From the NCBI RefSeq assembly GCF_000336555.1, contig NZ_KB375281.1, positions 3,669,436-3,733,435 on the forward strand: a stretch of DNA of 64,000 nucleotides. Direction: 5' to 3'. Below the pieces are notes generated by a model. It was not told the origin of the DNA and ran no database searches. It saw nothing but the letters and a program-made list of their open reading frames with translations. Both the position numbers and the translations under genes were made by a program. The DNA is from Afipia clevelandensis ATCC 49720 (GTDB taxonomy: Bacteria > Pseudomonadota > Alphaproteobacteria > Rhizobiales > Xanthobacteraceae). Shown here piece by piece: positions 1-10,608 of the stretch. The first letter of the stretch is position 1; each line of letters begins with the position of its first letter.

Positions 1-449
1 TCCTTCGGGTCGTTCCACTTGGTCGCGCCGGTGGCGACGAACAGTTGCGGGACCTTCTTGGAGTTCATGTATTTGTGGATGGCCGAATTGGACGGCGTGC
101 CGAGCGAGTTGAAGATCAGCAGCACTTCATCGCTCTCGACCAGCTTGCGGGCCTGCTCCACGGCTTTCGGCGGCGAGTAGCCGTCGTCGTAGGAGATGAA
201 GTTGATCTTGCGGCCGTTGATACCGCCTTCCGCGTTGATCTTGTTGAAGTAGGCCTGCTCCGTCTTGCCGATGACGCCGTACGCGGAGGCCGGTCCGCTG
301 TAGGGCATGATGTTGCCGATCTTGATTTCGGTATCGGTGACGCCGGGGCCGTATTTCTTCTGGGCGAACGCGCCTGTACTGGTCGCCAGGACCATCGCCA
401 TCGCAGCCGAAGCAATGGCAAGTCGTGAGTGGATCGCAGTCTTTGTCAT
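1..449 (-). CDS. HAAT-type ABC transporter substrate-binding protein, partial (C-terminus beyond window)
   Basis: Only the first 149 codons are inside the window; the gene runs off the left edge. It starts at ATG 449 with a GGAG ribosome site just upstream. The N-terminus is a Sec signal peptide ending in AFAQ, and the mature protein begins QKKYGPGVTDTEIKIGN, followed by the type I periplasmic-binding fold (SGPASAYG, GGINGRKI, GYSPPKAVEQARKL). It is a close paralogue of the neighbouring product at 653-1882. Family knowledge: such proteins bind amino acids, but also aromatic, fatty or dicarboxylic acids, in the periplasm and deliver them to LivHM. It lies last in the liv-type run, separated from the previous gene by a terminator hairpin, so it may have its own promoter. 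Confidence 0.93.
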   Translation of the reverse strand, partial: MTKTAIHSRLAIASAAMAMVLATSTGAFAQKKYGPGVTDTEIKIGNIMPYSGPASAYGVIGKTEQAYFNKINAEGGINGRKINFISYDDGYSPPKAVEQARKLVESDEVLLIFNSLGTPSNSAIHKYMNSKKVPQLFVATGATKWNDPK

Positions 450-555
450 TGGAGTCTTCTCCTTGGTCGTGTGTGTGTCCTCTTCTTCTTGTTTTTCTGT
501 CGGGGCTCTTGGCGGCCCACGGACATTCAATACCCGTTGACGGAACGGTTCAATG

Positions 556-587
556 AAAAGCCCTCCGCGACAGGGTCGCGGAGGGCT
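556..587 (-). terminator. Rho-independent terminator after the first substrate-binding protein gene
   Basis: Perfect inverted repeat: 13-bp arms 559-571 (AGCCCTCCGCGAC) and 575-587 with a 3-nt loop, followed on the minus strand by a run of T (556-559 complement). It lies 66 bp downstream of the stop of the gene at 653-1882 and upstream of the partial paralogue. Confidence 0.8.
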
Positions 588-652
588 GATTTAATGAGCA
601 GTCCGGTCGAGTCATAACCTTTCCAAACTGTAATCTTTCGCAGGGCGAAAGA

Positions 653-1882
653 TCAGCTTCCGCCCATGCCGCCGGTGATGATCGGTCCCTGCAGTTCGTA
701 CTTCTCACCCTTGAACTGCATGATCTGGAGTTGATCAATCGGATAGAAGTCGGTCGGGCTGGTGTTGATCTTCACGCCCGGCAGCAGGGTGTCGGGTACG
801 AAGTCCTTCAGGCTCGCCGCCTGCTTCATGATGTTCTCGCGGGTCAGGTTGTCGCCTGCCTGCTTGAGCACCTGCACCATGGTCTGCGCCTGGCCGTAGC
901 CATAGACGACCGAGCCGTCGGTCTTGTTCATGTCGGGCGCATACTTGGCGAGGAAGGCGTAAAACTTCTTCATGCCTTCATCGTTGTCCCACTGCGGGTC
1001 CGCGCCGTCCTTGGCATAGGCCGCCGAGAGGATGCCCTGCGCGTTCTCGAAACCGGCCGGCTTGAGCACGCTGCCGACGGAGGCGCCGACATTGCTCTGG
1101 ATGTAGGTCGGCTTCCAGCCAAGCTCGGCGACCTTCTTGATTGCCTGGGCGGCGAACTTCGGCGTGGTGAAGCTGACGAACACGTCGGCGCCCGACGCCT
1201 TCAGCTTGATGATGTGCGAGTCGATGGTTGGCTCCGACACCTCATAGCTGTCTTCGGCGACGATCTGCGAAGCCTTCGCGCCGAGGCCGTCCTTCAGGCC
1301 CTTGAGCATGTCCTTGCCGAAGTCGTCGTTCTGATACATCACCGCGATCTTCGCATCCGGCTTGTTGGTCAGAAGATACTTCGCGTAGACGCGGCTTTCG
1401 CTCTGGTAGGCCGGCTGCCAGCCCATGGTCCACGGAAATTCCTTCGGCTCGCCGAACTTGGTGGCGCCGGTGGCGACGAACAGCTGCGGCACCTTCTTGG
1501 CGTTCAGGTACTTCTGGATCGCGGAATTGGACGGGGTGCCGAGCGGGCCGAACACCAGCAGGACTTCGTCGCTCTCGACCAGCTTGCGGGCCTGTTCGAC
1601 GGCCTTCGGCGGGGAATAGCCGTCGTCATAGGTGATGAAGTTTATCTTGCGGCCGTTGATGCCGCCCTGCTCGTTGATCATCTTGAAGTAGGCTTCTTCC
1701 ATCTTCCCGATGACGCCATACGCCGAGGCAGGGCCGCTATACGGCATGATGTTGCCGATCTTGATTTCGGTGTCGCTTGCGCCGGTGTCGTACTTCTTCT
1801 GCGCGAGCGCGTGGCCGCTCGTCATTGCGAGCGCAGCCATCGCCGTCACCGCAGTTACGTTGAGCCTGAATTTGGAAAGCAT
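653..1882 (-). CDS. HAAT-type ABC transporter substrate-binding protein
   Basis: 409 aa. Start chosen at ATG 1882 because it opens a clean Sec signal peptide (MLSKFRLN..., cleavage near HALA-QKKY); an upstream in-frame start at 1930 would add 16 polar residues. The mature protein has the Leu/Ile/Val-binding fold: TEIKIGNIMPYSGPASAYG, GGINGRKINF, FGPLGTPSNSAIQKYL and a C-terminal DQLQIMQFKG segment. It captures the substrate for the LivHMGF complex encoded upstream. The partial gene at 1-449 is its paralogue, so the transporter appears to have two alternative binding proteins. Because the neighbouring catabolic genes look like dicarboxylate/fatty-acid beta-oxidation, I infer an organic-acid ligand rather than a branched-chain amino acid; the sequence alone does not prove it. 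Confidence 0.93.
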   Translation of the reverse strand: MLSKFRLNVTAVTAMAALAMTSGHALAQKKYDTGASDTEIKIGNIMPYSGPASAYGVIGKMEEAYFKMINEQGGINGRKINFITYDDGYSPPKAVEQARKLVESDEVLLVFGPLGTPSNSAIQKYLNAKKVPQLFVATGATKFGEPKEFPWTMGWQPAYQSESRVYAKYLLTNKPDAKIAVMYQNDDFGKDMLKGLKDGLGAKASQIVAEDSYEVSEPTIDSHIIKLKASGADVFVSFTTPKFAAQAIKKVAELGWKPTYIQSNVGASVGSVLKPAGFENAQGILSAAYAKDGADPQWDNDEGMKKFYAFLAKYAPDMNKTDGSVVYGYGQAQTMVQVLKQAGDNLTRENIMKQAASLKDFVPDTLLPGVKINTSPTDFYPIDQLQIMQFKGEKYELQGPIITGGMGGS

Positions 1883-1964
1883 TCTGGTTTCTCCCTGATA
1901 CCGCTTCGTGGAACCGGTTTCCGGAGACAAATCATGCCAGGAGGCAAAATCGTGGCAAAACGAA

Positions 1965-1993
1965 AGGGTCTGATTCAGACTGAATCAGACCCT
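1965..1993. terminator. Perfect 29-bp palindrome between livM and the binding-protein gene
   Basis: Arms 1965-1978 (AGGGTCTGATTCAG) and 1980-1993 are exact reverse complements around a single central base. It lies 92 bp past the livM stop and 83 bp before the binding-protein start. It can form a terminator-like hairpin, but the downstream T-run is interrupted, so an operator or mRNA-processing role is also possible. Confidence 0.5.
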
Positions 1994-2084
1994 CCGCGTG
2001 ATCCGGAAACGGTCGTTCCGGAAATACCCTTCTCAAACAAACCGGACGGATACAAGCCCCGATCTGGTTGAAGGTTACCCGACT

Positions 2085-3098
2085 TTAAGGCTTACCCTTT
2101 TTGAACAGGTGTTCGACCATGTAGGCCACCTGCCGGGCGCCGTGGGGCAGCAGGAAGATGACGGCGAACAGGAACACGCCGAACACCGCGCCTGACAGGC
2201 CCTTGGAGATGTGTTCGGCCACGTTCGGCACGAACACGATGAACGCCGATCCGACCAGGGAACCCGGCAGCCAGCCGACCCCGCCGACCACCATGCCCAC
2301 GAAAATCGCGATCGCGAGCTGGATGGTGAAGCTGTCGGGCGCGACGAACTGCACCACGATGGCCCCGAGCGCACCGGCGATGCCGGTGAAAGCGGCGGAC
2401 ACGCCGAATGCCAATGTTTTGTACAATGGCAGGTCGACGCCCATCGCCGAGGCGGCGATGGGATTGTCGCGGATCGCCATCAGTGCGCGTCCGGACCGGC
2501 TTCGCAGCAGGTTGACGGCCAGGAGGTAGATGACCCCCGAGATGAACAGCGTGAAGTAGTACAGCCACATGTCCTGCGACATCGGCAGGCCGAACGGCGC
2601 GTCCGGCTTGGTGATGACGAGGCCCTGCACGCCGCCGGTCCAGTGCTCGAACACGTTGAGCTTCAGGATTTGCGGCATCGCCACCGCAAGCGCGAAGGTC
2701 GCGAGCGCGAGGTAGACCCCCGACAGCCGCAGCGCCGGGAATCCGAACAGAAACCCGAAGATGAAGCAGACGATGCCGGCGGCCGGAATGGTCAGGGCGT
2801 AGTTGACGCCCAGATGTTCCATCATGATGCCGGCGGTGTAGGCGCCGACGGCATAGAACGCGCTCTGGCCGAGCGAGAACTGGCCGCTGCCCCCGGTGAG
2901 CAGGTTGAGCGCCAGGATGGCGATGGCGTAGATCAGCACCATGGTCATCTGAAAGATGACGAAGTTCTTCACGAACAGCGGTGTGACAATGAGTGCCGCA
3001 AGGACAATCAGCGTCGCAATGGAGCTGACTGTCATCGACTTCTTCGCCGGGGCGGAGACGGCTGCGGTCTGTGTAACGGAGTCCTGAACGGTGCTCAT
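2085..3098 (-). CDS. livM: HAAT-type ABC transporter permease LivM
   Basis: 337 aa integral membrane protein. After a polar N-terminus (about 20 residues) come about eight to ten hydrophobic segments. The family signature is seen in LLTGGSGQFSLGQSAFYAVGAY (around residue 65-85) and in the late loop AIRDNPIAASAMGVDLPLYK, the cytoplasmic loop that contacts the ATPase. LivM pairs with LivH to form the translocation channel. Its ATG starts 2 nt after the livH stop, so the two are translationally linked. Nothing is missing relative to the usual length of about 320-360 aa. Confidence 0.93.
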   Translation of the reverse strand: MSTVQDSVTQTAAVSAPAKKSMTVSSIATLIVLAALIVTPLFVKNFVIFQMTMVLIYAIAILALNLLTGGSGQFSLGQSAFYAVGAYTAGIMMEHLGVNYALTIPAAGIVCFIFGFLFGFPALRLSGVYLALATFALAVAMPQILKLNVFEHWTGGVQGLVITKPDAPFGLPMSQDMWLYYFTLFISGVIYLLAVNLLRSRSGRALMAIRDNPIAASAMGVDLPLYKTLAFGVSAAFTGIAGALGAIVVQFVAPDSFTIQLAIAIFVGMVVGGVGWLPGSLVGSAFIVFVPNVAEHISKGLSGAVFGVFLFAVIFLLPHGARQVAYMVEHLFKKGKP

Positions 3099-3100
3099 GA

Positions 3101-3979
3101 TTAAACTCGCTGCACGATTTTGCGGCCGAACAGACCGGACGGTTTGATGACAAGCACGATGATGATCAGTGCCAGCGCGATGGGCAGTTTCAGCTCGTTG
3201 CCGACGCCCGGAATGTAGGTGCCGACCAGGTTCTCGAACACGCCGACCAGGAAGCCGCCGACCACCGCGCCGAACGGCGAGGTGAGGCCGCCGAGCACCG
3301 CTGCCGCGAAGCCGTACAGCAGGATGCCGCCCATCATGTTGGGCTCGAGGAACACCACCGGAGCGATCAGAAGACCGGCGATGGCGCCGATGGACGAGGC
3401 CATGCCCCAGCCGAGCGCGATCATCCAGCTCGTGTTGATGCCGACGAGGCGCGCCGATTCAGGCAGCGACGCCGCCGCCCGCATCGCCAGACCCACCCGC
3501 GTAAAGCGGAAGAAGATGTAGAGCAGCAGCAGCAGCACCAGCGTGACGCCAATCATGCCCGCCTGGTGGGTGGAGATGAGCTGGCTGCCGAGGAAGCCCG
3601 ACGAGCCGAACGGCGAGGGGAACTGCTTGATGGTGAAGTCCCAGGTCAGGCCCGCGACGCTGTTGAGAATGGCGAACAGCGCGATGAAGCCGGCGACATG
3701 CACCAGCACCGGTGCATTGGTCAGCGGCTTGAACAGCGCGCGTTCGAGGATGATGCCGCCTGCGAACGAAATCACGAGCGTCAGCAGGAAGGCCGGCCAG
3801 AACGGCAGGCCCCACTGCATGAGCTGCCAGGCGATGAAGGTGGAGAACATCGCCATTTCGCCCTGGGCGAAGTTCAGATGGTCGATGGCCTGATAGATCA
3901 TGACCACGGCCAGCGCCATGCAGGCGTAGATCGCGCCTGTGGCAATGCCAGCCAGGACTTGGTTGGTAAACAGTTCCAT
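3101..3979 (-). CDS. livH: HAAT-type ABC transporter permease LivH
   Basis: 292 aa inner-membrane permease. The N-terminus MELFTNQVLAGIATGAIYACMALAV and the segment DHLNFAQGEMAMFSTF are the standard LivH features; the EAA-like loop is GLAMRAAASLPESARLVGI and the C-terminal part has PFGAVVGGFLVGVFENL. It forms the channel with LivM and is energised by LivG and LivF. It sits between livF (10-nt gap) and livM (2-nt gap) in the same operon. Length is normal for the family (about 290 aa). Confidence 0.94.
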   Translation of the reverse strand: MELFTNQVLAGIATGAIYACMALAVVMIYQAIDHLNFAQGEMAMFSTFIAWQLMQWGLPFWPAFLLTLVISFAGGIILERALFKPLTNAPVLVHVAGFIALFAILNSVAGLTWDFTIKQFPSPFGSSGFLGSQLISTHQAGMIGVTLVLLLLLYIFFRFTRVGLAMRAAASLPESARLVGINTSWMIALGWGMASSIGAIAGLLIAPVVFLEPNMMGGILLYGFAAAVLGGLTSPFGAVVGGFLVGVFENLVGTYIPGVGNELKLPIALALIIIVLVIKPSGLFGRKIVQRV

Positions 3980-3989
3980 GGCTGTGTCC

Positions 3990-4703
3990 TCAGTATCCGA
4001 GATAGGATTTGCGGATGTCTTCGTTGTTCGCGATATCTTTCGCGGGTCCCGACATCACGATGCGTCCGGTTTCGATCACATAGGCCTGCTGCGCGATTTC
4101 GAGCGCGAGCTGGGCGTTCTGCTCGACCACCAGGATCGTCACCTTCTCTTCACGGTTGATCTTGCCAAGAATGCCGAACAGGTCACGCACAATCAGCGGC
4201 GCGAGGCCGAACGACGGTTCGTCCAGCAGCATCAGGCGGGGACGCAGCATCAGCGCGCGGGCGACCGCGAGCATCTGCTGTTCGCCGCCGGAGAGCGTTC
4301 CGGCCTGCTGGGTGTGACGCTGCTTGAGCACCGGGAAGTGCGCATACATGCGTTCGATGTCGTCCGGGATGTTTTTCACATCCTTGCGCGAGATCGCGCC
4401 GAGCTGCAGGTTTTCCTCCACCGTCATGTTGGTGAAGGTGCCGCGGCCCTGCGGAACGTGCGCGATGCCGAGCCGGACCACGTTTTCGGTGGACACGCCG
4501 GTCAGCGGCTTGCCTTCAAACTCGATGTTGCCGGTGGAGCGGATCATGTTGCAGATCGCGCGCAGCGTCGTGGTCTTGCCGGCGCCGTTGGCGCCGAGCA
4601 GCGTGGTGACGCTGCCCTCGTCGAGCGAGAATTCAAGCCCATGAAGGGCCTGGATCTGGCCGTAATAGGCGCGCAGATCCTTGATTGCCAGCATGGTGCT
4701 CAT
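3990..4703 (-). CDS. livF: HAAT-type ABC transporter ATP-binding protein LivF
   Basis: 237 aa. Walker A GANGAGKTTT near residue 33, LivF-type segment IAHVPQGRGTFTNMTVEENL, ABC signature LSGGEQQ, Walker B LMLLDEPSFGLAP and switch histidine replaced by VVEQN, which is typical for LivF. It is one of the two ATPases driving LivHM. The ATG overlaps the livG stop in an ATGA arrangement, showing translational coupling. Downstream livH follows after 10 nt. Confidence 0.95.
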   Translation of the reverse strand: MSTMLAIKDLRAYYGQIQALHGLEFSLDEGSVTTLLGANGAGKTTTLRAICNMIRSTGNIEFEGKPLTGVSTENVVRLGIAHVPQGRGTFTNMTVEENLQLGAISRKDVKNIPDDIERMYAHFPVLKQRHTQQAGTLSGGEQQMLAVARALMLRPRLMLLDEPSFGLAPLIVRDLFGILGKINREEKVTILVVEQNAQLALEIAQQAYVIETGRIVMSGPAKDIANNEDIRKSYLGY

Positions 4704-5494
4704 TGGTCCTTGCTCCCCAGATAGGCCTTGATGACGTCCGGGTCGGACTGCACCTGAGATGGCGTGCCTTCGGCGAGCTTCTTGCCGAAGTTCAGCGCGA
4801 CGACGTGATCGGCGATCTTCATCACCAATCCCATGTGATGTTCGACGAGCAGAACCGTGATGTTGCGCTGGTCGCGGATGCGGCAGATCAGGTCGCCGAG
4901 AACGTAGACTTCCTCGTGGTTGAGGCCGCCCGCGGGCTCGTCGAGCAGCAGGATCTTCGGCTCGGCGGCAAGCGCCCGGCCAAGCTCGACGCGCTTCTGC
5001 GTGCCGAACGGCAGGCCCGCCACTTCACGATCGGCGACGTCGTGCAGATCGAGATAATCGAGGATTTCGTGGACCGTCGCGTCGAGCTTGCGCTCCTGTT
5101 CGCGGACCCACGGCAGCTTCAGCGCGTCGCTGACGAAGTCGCTTTTCGTGCGGCAGTGTCCGCCGATGCGGATGTTGTCCCGCACGGTGAGGCGGGGGAA
5201 CAGCGCGACGTTCTGGAACGTGCGGCCGATGCCGACATCTGCGATCTTCTGCGGCTGATACTGGAGGATACTGGTGCCCTCCATCAGAATCTCGCCCTGG
5301 CTCGGCTGATAGAGCCGGCTCAGGCAGTTAAACAGCGTCGTCTTGCCGGCGCCGTTCGGTCCGATCAGGCCGAGAACCTGGCCCTTCTTCATATCGAACG
5401 ACACGCCATTCAACGCAACGATGCCACCGAACACGACAGAAACGTCGCGCACGGTGAGCAAGGGGGCTTGCCCCTGCGCCTGTGCCTGCATCAT
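4700..5494 (-). CDS. livG: HAAT-type ABC transporter ATP-binding protein LivG
   Basis: 264 aa from ATG 5494; a TTG at 5512 and ATG 5491 are alternative starts. The protein shows Walker A GPNGAGKTTLF, the LivG-specific RTFQNVALFPRLTVRDNI segment, a signature region FGTQKRVELGRALAAEPK with a degenerate LSGGQ (LPFGTQKR), Walker B LLLDEPAGGLNHEE and the switch H in LLVEHHMG. It is the first gene of the transporter run and so probably lies closest to its promoter; the 320-bp gap upstream contains a palindrome that could be an operator for the IclR regulator. Confidence 0.94.
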   Translation of the reverse strand: MMQAQAQGQAPLLTVRDVSVVFGGIVALNGVSFDMKKGQVLGLIGPNGAGKTTLFNCLSRLYQPSQGEILMEGTSILQYQPQKIADVGIGRTFQNVALFPRLTVRDNIRIGGHCRTKSDFVSDALKLPWVREQERKLDATVHEILDYLDLHDVADREVAGLPFGTQKRVELGRALAAEPKILLLDEPAGGLNHEEVYVLGDLICRIRDQRNITVLLVEHHMGLVMKIADHVVALNFGKKLAEGTPSQVQSDPDVIKAYLGSKDQ

Positions 5495-5814
5495 ACGCTG
5501 ATGTTCCGGCAAGGCCGGGCCGCGCCCATACCCTGCATGATACCGCGGCAGCCGCGGTTATCTGTTCCCCTCATTGATACGTGCACCTTGTCCTCCTGGT
5601 GATTGCATTTTTTTCTGGTGGTCGTGTCTGTTTGCAGTTTCTTTGTTTTGCAGGCCGCGCGCAATGTGCGAGCGCATCCGGACTGCAACTTGTCAGAACT
5701 CTTCCATCGTCGCCGATGGCCACCCACTCATAGTTCTTTTATAGAACTATGAACGGATTTCGCGCAAGTGCGTCCGCAGCAGGAAGAAGATGCCTCTGCA
5801 TGCAGTTCGGTGCG
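5495..5814. other. Intergenic region between iclR-type gene and livG: probable promoter of the liv operon
   Basis: No convincing gene. It holds a 25-bp palindrome at 5728-5752 and a 7-bp inverted repeat ACCGCGG/CCGCGGT at 5542-5558 in what would be the livG leader. A minus-strand frame at 5491-5727 was rejected as coding because it has no homology-like features. The promoter of livG should be here, but I could not define a confident -35/-10. Confidence 0.5.
5728..5752. promoter_or_regulatory. Palindrome, candidate operator upstream of livG
   Basis: 10-bp arms TCATAGTTCT (5728-5737) and AGAACTATGA (5743-5752) with a 5-nt AT-only spacer. It lies about 235 bp upstream of livG and 60 bp past the iclR-type stop. 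The AT-rich symmetric centre resembles sites of dimeric helix-turn-helix regulators. A terminator for the regulator gene is the alternative, although no T-run follows. Confidence 0.5.
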
Positions 5815-6693
5815 CTACCTGATGCCCTCTGCGACGCGCTGTGCCTTCCCCCCGTTTGTTTTGACCTTTTTGATAGCCGGATCTTTGCCCGGCATGCCAC
5901 GTCCGATCGTGCCAGTCATGGCGACTTCGATGTTTCTCACCATCGCGACAAGGCGTGGACCGATATCGTTCTTTAAAAGAACTTCGCTGAACTTGAAGGC
6001 CGGAGCGCCACAATTGAAGGCATAGGGTCCGGTTCCGTCATTCAGTTTCAATGCGACGCCGACGGCGTGAATGTCGTTATGCCACTCGCCGGCCGACATG
6101 GCGAAGCCGTGTTTGGCGACGCATTCACCCGCGCGTTCGATGCCGTCGCGGATTTTCGGCCAGTTCGATCCGGAATGATCCTTGATCTCATGCATCAGTT
6201 CCGCGCGCTCGTCTTCGGGCAATGCCCACAGATAGGCGCGGCCCATCGCCGTTGTCGCAATCGGCACCTTGGAGCCGACATCGAGCAGCACGCCCACGGT
6301 CAGTTCGCTGCGGCTCTGTCCGAAATAGATCATGCTGAGACGGTCGCGCGCGCCGATCGCCACCGCGCCGCCGGTTTCGCGCATCAACTGGTCGCGATAC
6401 GGATCGGAGAGATGACGAATGCCCATGTTGGCAAGCGCGGAATAACCCAGCGCCATCGCAGCCGGTGCAAGCTGGTATTTTTCAAACCGCGGAACGGGCG
6501 TTAGATAGCCGAGCTTGGTCAGCGTGTAGGTGAGACGCGAGATTGTCGGCTTGGGTAAATTGGTGCGCGCCGCGATTTCCTGATTCCCCAGAAGACCGTC
6601 GCTTGGACGAAATGCGCGCAAGACATCGAGACCACGCGAAAGCGCGATAACAAAACTGCGATCAGTCGCAGGTTTTTTCGGTGGCCGCTTCAT
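5815..6693 (-). CDS. IclR-family transcriptional regulator
   Basis: 292 aa. N-terminal winged helix-turn-helix (about residues 13-75: ALSRGLDVLRAF, NQEIAARTNLPKPTISRLTYTLTKLGYL) and a C-terminal IclR effector-binding domain (about 85-270, with GARDRLSMIYFG, VGSKVPIATTAMGRAYL and the conserved GYAMSAGE-like KHGFAMSAGEWH). It lies back to back with the beta-oxidation cluster and upstream of the liv-type transporter, so I infer that it senses a substrate or CoA-ester intermediate and controls both. A 15-bp site at 6765-6779 resembles the E. coli IclR consensus. The ATG at 6693 has no good ribosome site. Confidence 0.92.
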   Translation of the reverse strand: MKRPPKKPATDRSFVIALSRGLDVLRAFRPSDGLLGNQEIAARTNLPKPTISRLTYTLTKLGYLTPVPRFEKYQLAPAAMALGYSALANMGIRHLSDPYRDQLMRETGGAVAIGARDRLSMIYFGQSRSELTVGVLLDVGSKVPIATTAMGRAYLWALPEDERAELMHEIKDHSGSNWPKIRDGIERAGECVAKHGFAMSAGEWHNDIHAVGVALKLNDGTGPYAFNCGAPAFKFSEVLLKNDIGPRLVAMVRNIEVAMTGTIGRGMPGKDPAIKKVKTNGGKAQRVAEGIR

Positions 6694-6721
6694 TCGTAAA
6701 AAACCGCATATGTGGTCTTCG

Positions 6722-6750
6722 TTGACAAAGGACGTGCTTCAAAATATCCC
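6722..6750 (+). promoter_or_regulatory. Candidate sigma-70-type promoter for the pim-like cluster
   Basis: Perfect -35 hexamer TTGACA at 6722-6727 and, after 17 bp, TATCCC at 6745-6750 as a moderate -10. It lies about 75-100 bp before the GTG start at 6824 and just upstream of the candidate IclR-type operator, which would fall downstream of the transcription start. Confidence 0.45.
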
Positions 6751-6764
6751 TCCGTGTCAAGATG

Positions 6765-6779
6765 TGGAATATAATTCCG
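6765..6779. promoter_or_regulatory. Candidate IclR-type operator
   Basis: TGGAATATAATTCCG: a near-perfect 15-bp palindrome (GGAAT-ATA-ATTCC core). It matches in length and pattern the known E. coli IclR consensus TGGAAATNATTTCCA. It sits in the 130-bp divergent region between the IclR-family gene and the beta-oxidation operon, about 15 bp past the candidate -10, a position expected for repression. Confidence 0.5.
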
Positions 6780-6823
6780 CACTGCGAAAATGCTTAAAAA
6801 ATCAGCGCTGCAAGGAGAGTTGT

Positions 6824-8911
<2,088 letters not shown>

Positions 8912-8925
8912 TCGAGGGCTCGCGG

Positions 8926-10608
8926 ATGACCCATCCGGGCGAACAGTACTATCCGCAGGGTGTGCGCTGGGATTCACCGATCCCGCGCGGCACCTTGCCG
9001 GATCTGTTGTCGAAGGCGGCGGCGGACTTCGGTCCGCGTCCCGCGATTGAATTCCGCGACCGCCCGATCAGTTTTGTCCAGTTGAAGGACATGGCGGACG
9101 TCGCGGCATCGGCGTTTCTTCGTGCCGGTTACGGCAAGGGATCGTCGATTGCGCTGTTTCTCGGGAATACACCGGATCATCCGGTGAATTTCTTCGGCGC
9201 GCTGAAGGCCGGCGCGCGTGTGGTGCATCTTTCGCCGCTCGATGGCGAGATCGCACTCACCCACAAGCTGAAAGACTCCGGCGCGCGCATTCTGGTCACC
9301 AGCAGCCTCGCGACCCTGCTGCCGACCGCGCTGAAATTCCTTGAAAAGGGTCTGCTCGACAAACTCATTGTCTGCGAGGACCAGACCTGGGGCGATGTCG
9401 GCAATCCGCAAACCGCGATCCCGTCCAACCCGGCGATCGTGACCTTCAAGGACTTCGCCCGCGGCGCGCAGCCGCCCGCGGCCTGGCCGCAGATCGACGC
9501 CGACGATATTGCACTCCTGCAATATACGGGCGGCACCACCGGATTGCCCAAGGGCGCGATGCTCACCCACGGCAATCTCACCTCGGCGGTCTCGATCTAT
9601 GACGTGTGGGGCGCGAACCAGAAAGCGGCGCGCAACACCATCGAGCGCGTCATTCTCGTTCTGCCGCTGTTTCACATTTACGCGCTCACCGTCGTCCTGC
9701 TGCGCACGCTGAAGAACGGCGACCTGATCTCGCTGCATCAGCGGTTCGACCTCGACGCGGTGATGCGCGATATCGAGGTCAAGCGCGCCACAGCGTTCCC
9801 CGGCGTGCCGACCATGTGGATCGCCATCGCCAGCCTGCCCGATCTCGACAAGCGCGACCTGTCGTCACTGGCCTTCGCCGGTTCGGGTGGCGCGCCGCTG
9901 CCGGTCGAGGTCGCCAAGGTGTTCGAGCGCAAGACCAAGCTCGCCTTGAAGAGCGGCTGGGGCATGACCGAGACCTGTTCGCCCGGCACCGGCCATCCGC
10001 CGGAGGGCCCGGAGAAGCCGGGCTCCATCGGCCTGATGCTGCCCGGCATCGAGATGGATGTGGTGTCGCTGGACGATCCGAAGCAGGTGATGCCGGTCGG
10101 CGAGACCGGCGAAATCCGCATCCGCGGCCCGAACGTCACCAAAGGCTACTGGAATCGCGAGGCGGAAACTGCGGAGGCCTTTGTCGGCGACCGCTTCCTC
10201 ACCGGCGATATCGGTTACATGGACAGCGACGGCTATTTCTATCTGGTCGACCGCAAGAAGGACATGATCATCTCCGGCGGCTTCAACGTCTATCCGCAGA
10301 TGATCGAGCAGGCGATCTACACCCATCCGTCGGTGCAGGAAGTCATCGTCATCGGCATTCCGGATGATTATCGCGGCGAAGCCTCCAAGGCTTTCATCAC
10401 GCTGCGCGCCGGAGCGGAGCCTTTCACCATCGAGGATTTACGCGCTTTCCTGACCGGAAAGCTCGGCAAGCACGAATTGCCAGTGGCGGTCGAGTTCCTT
10501 AAAGAATTGCCACGCACCAGCGTGGGCAAGCTGTCCCGCCACGAACTCCGCAACCAGCAACGTCAGAATACGCCACAACCCAAACTTGCAACAGGAGGTC
10601 GCTCATGA
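8926..10608 (+). CDS. pimA: Long-chain/dicarboxylate acyl-CoA ligase (AMP-forming)
   Basis: 560 aa member of the ANL superfamily. P-loop-like motif [17 protein letters not shown] near residue 197, the [13 protein letters not shown] region (A5), [33 protein letters not shown] (A7-A8, around 425-455) and catalytic lysine segment [13 protein letters not shown] near the C-terminus. It activates a free acid to its CoA thioester using ATP, the entry step of the pathway. It begins 14 nt after the pimF-like stop and its stop overlaps the thiolase start (ATGA), so the three genes are one operon. The substrate (pimelate-type diacids versus fatty acids) cannot be read from sequence. Confidence 0.9.
   Translation: MTHPGEQYYPQGVRWDSPIPRGTLPDLLSKAAADFGPRPAIEFRDRPISFVQLKDMADVAASAFLRAGYGKGSSIALFLGNTPDHPVNFFGALKAGARVVHLSPLDGEIALTHKLKDSGARILVTSSLATLLPTALKFLEKGLLDKLIVCEDQTWGDVGNPQTAIPSNPAIVTFKDFARGAQPPAAWPQIDADDIALLQYTGGTTGLPKGAMLTHGNLTSAVSIYDVWGANQKAARNTIERVILVLPLFHIYALTVVLLRTLKNGDLISLHQRFDLDAVMRDIEVKRATAFPGVPTMWIAIASLPDLDKRDLSSLAFAGSGGAPLPVEVAKVFERKTKLALKSGWGMTETCSPGTGHPPEGPEKPGSIGLMLPGIEMDVVSLDDPKQVMPVGETGEIRIRGPNVTKGYWNREAETAEAFVGDRFLTGDIGYMDSDGYFYLVDRKKDMIISGGFNVYPQMIEQAIYTHPSVQEVIVIGIPDDYRGEASKAFITLRAGAEPFTIEDLRAFLTGKLGKHELPVAVEFLKELPRTSVGKLSRHELRNQQRQNTPQPKLATGGRS

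Noticed and set aside
5491-5727. 78-aa minus-strand frame in the livG upstream region
   Set aside because: No recognisable domain, overlaps the livG start, and Arg/Thr/Lys-rich composition looks random.
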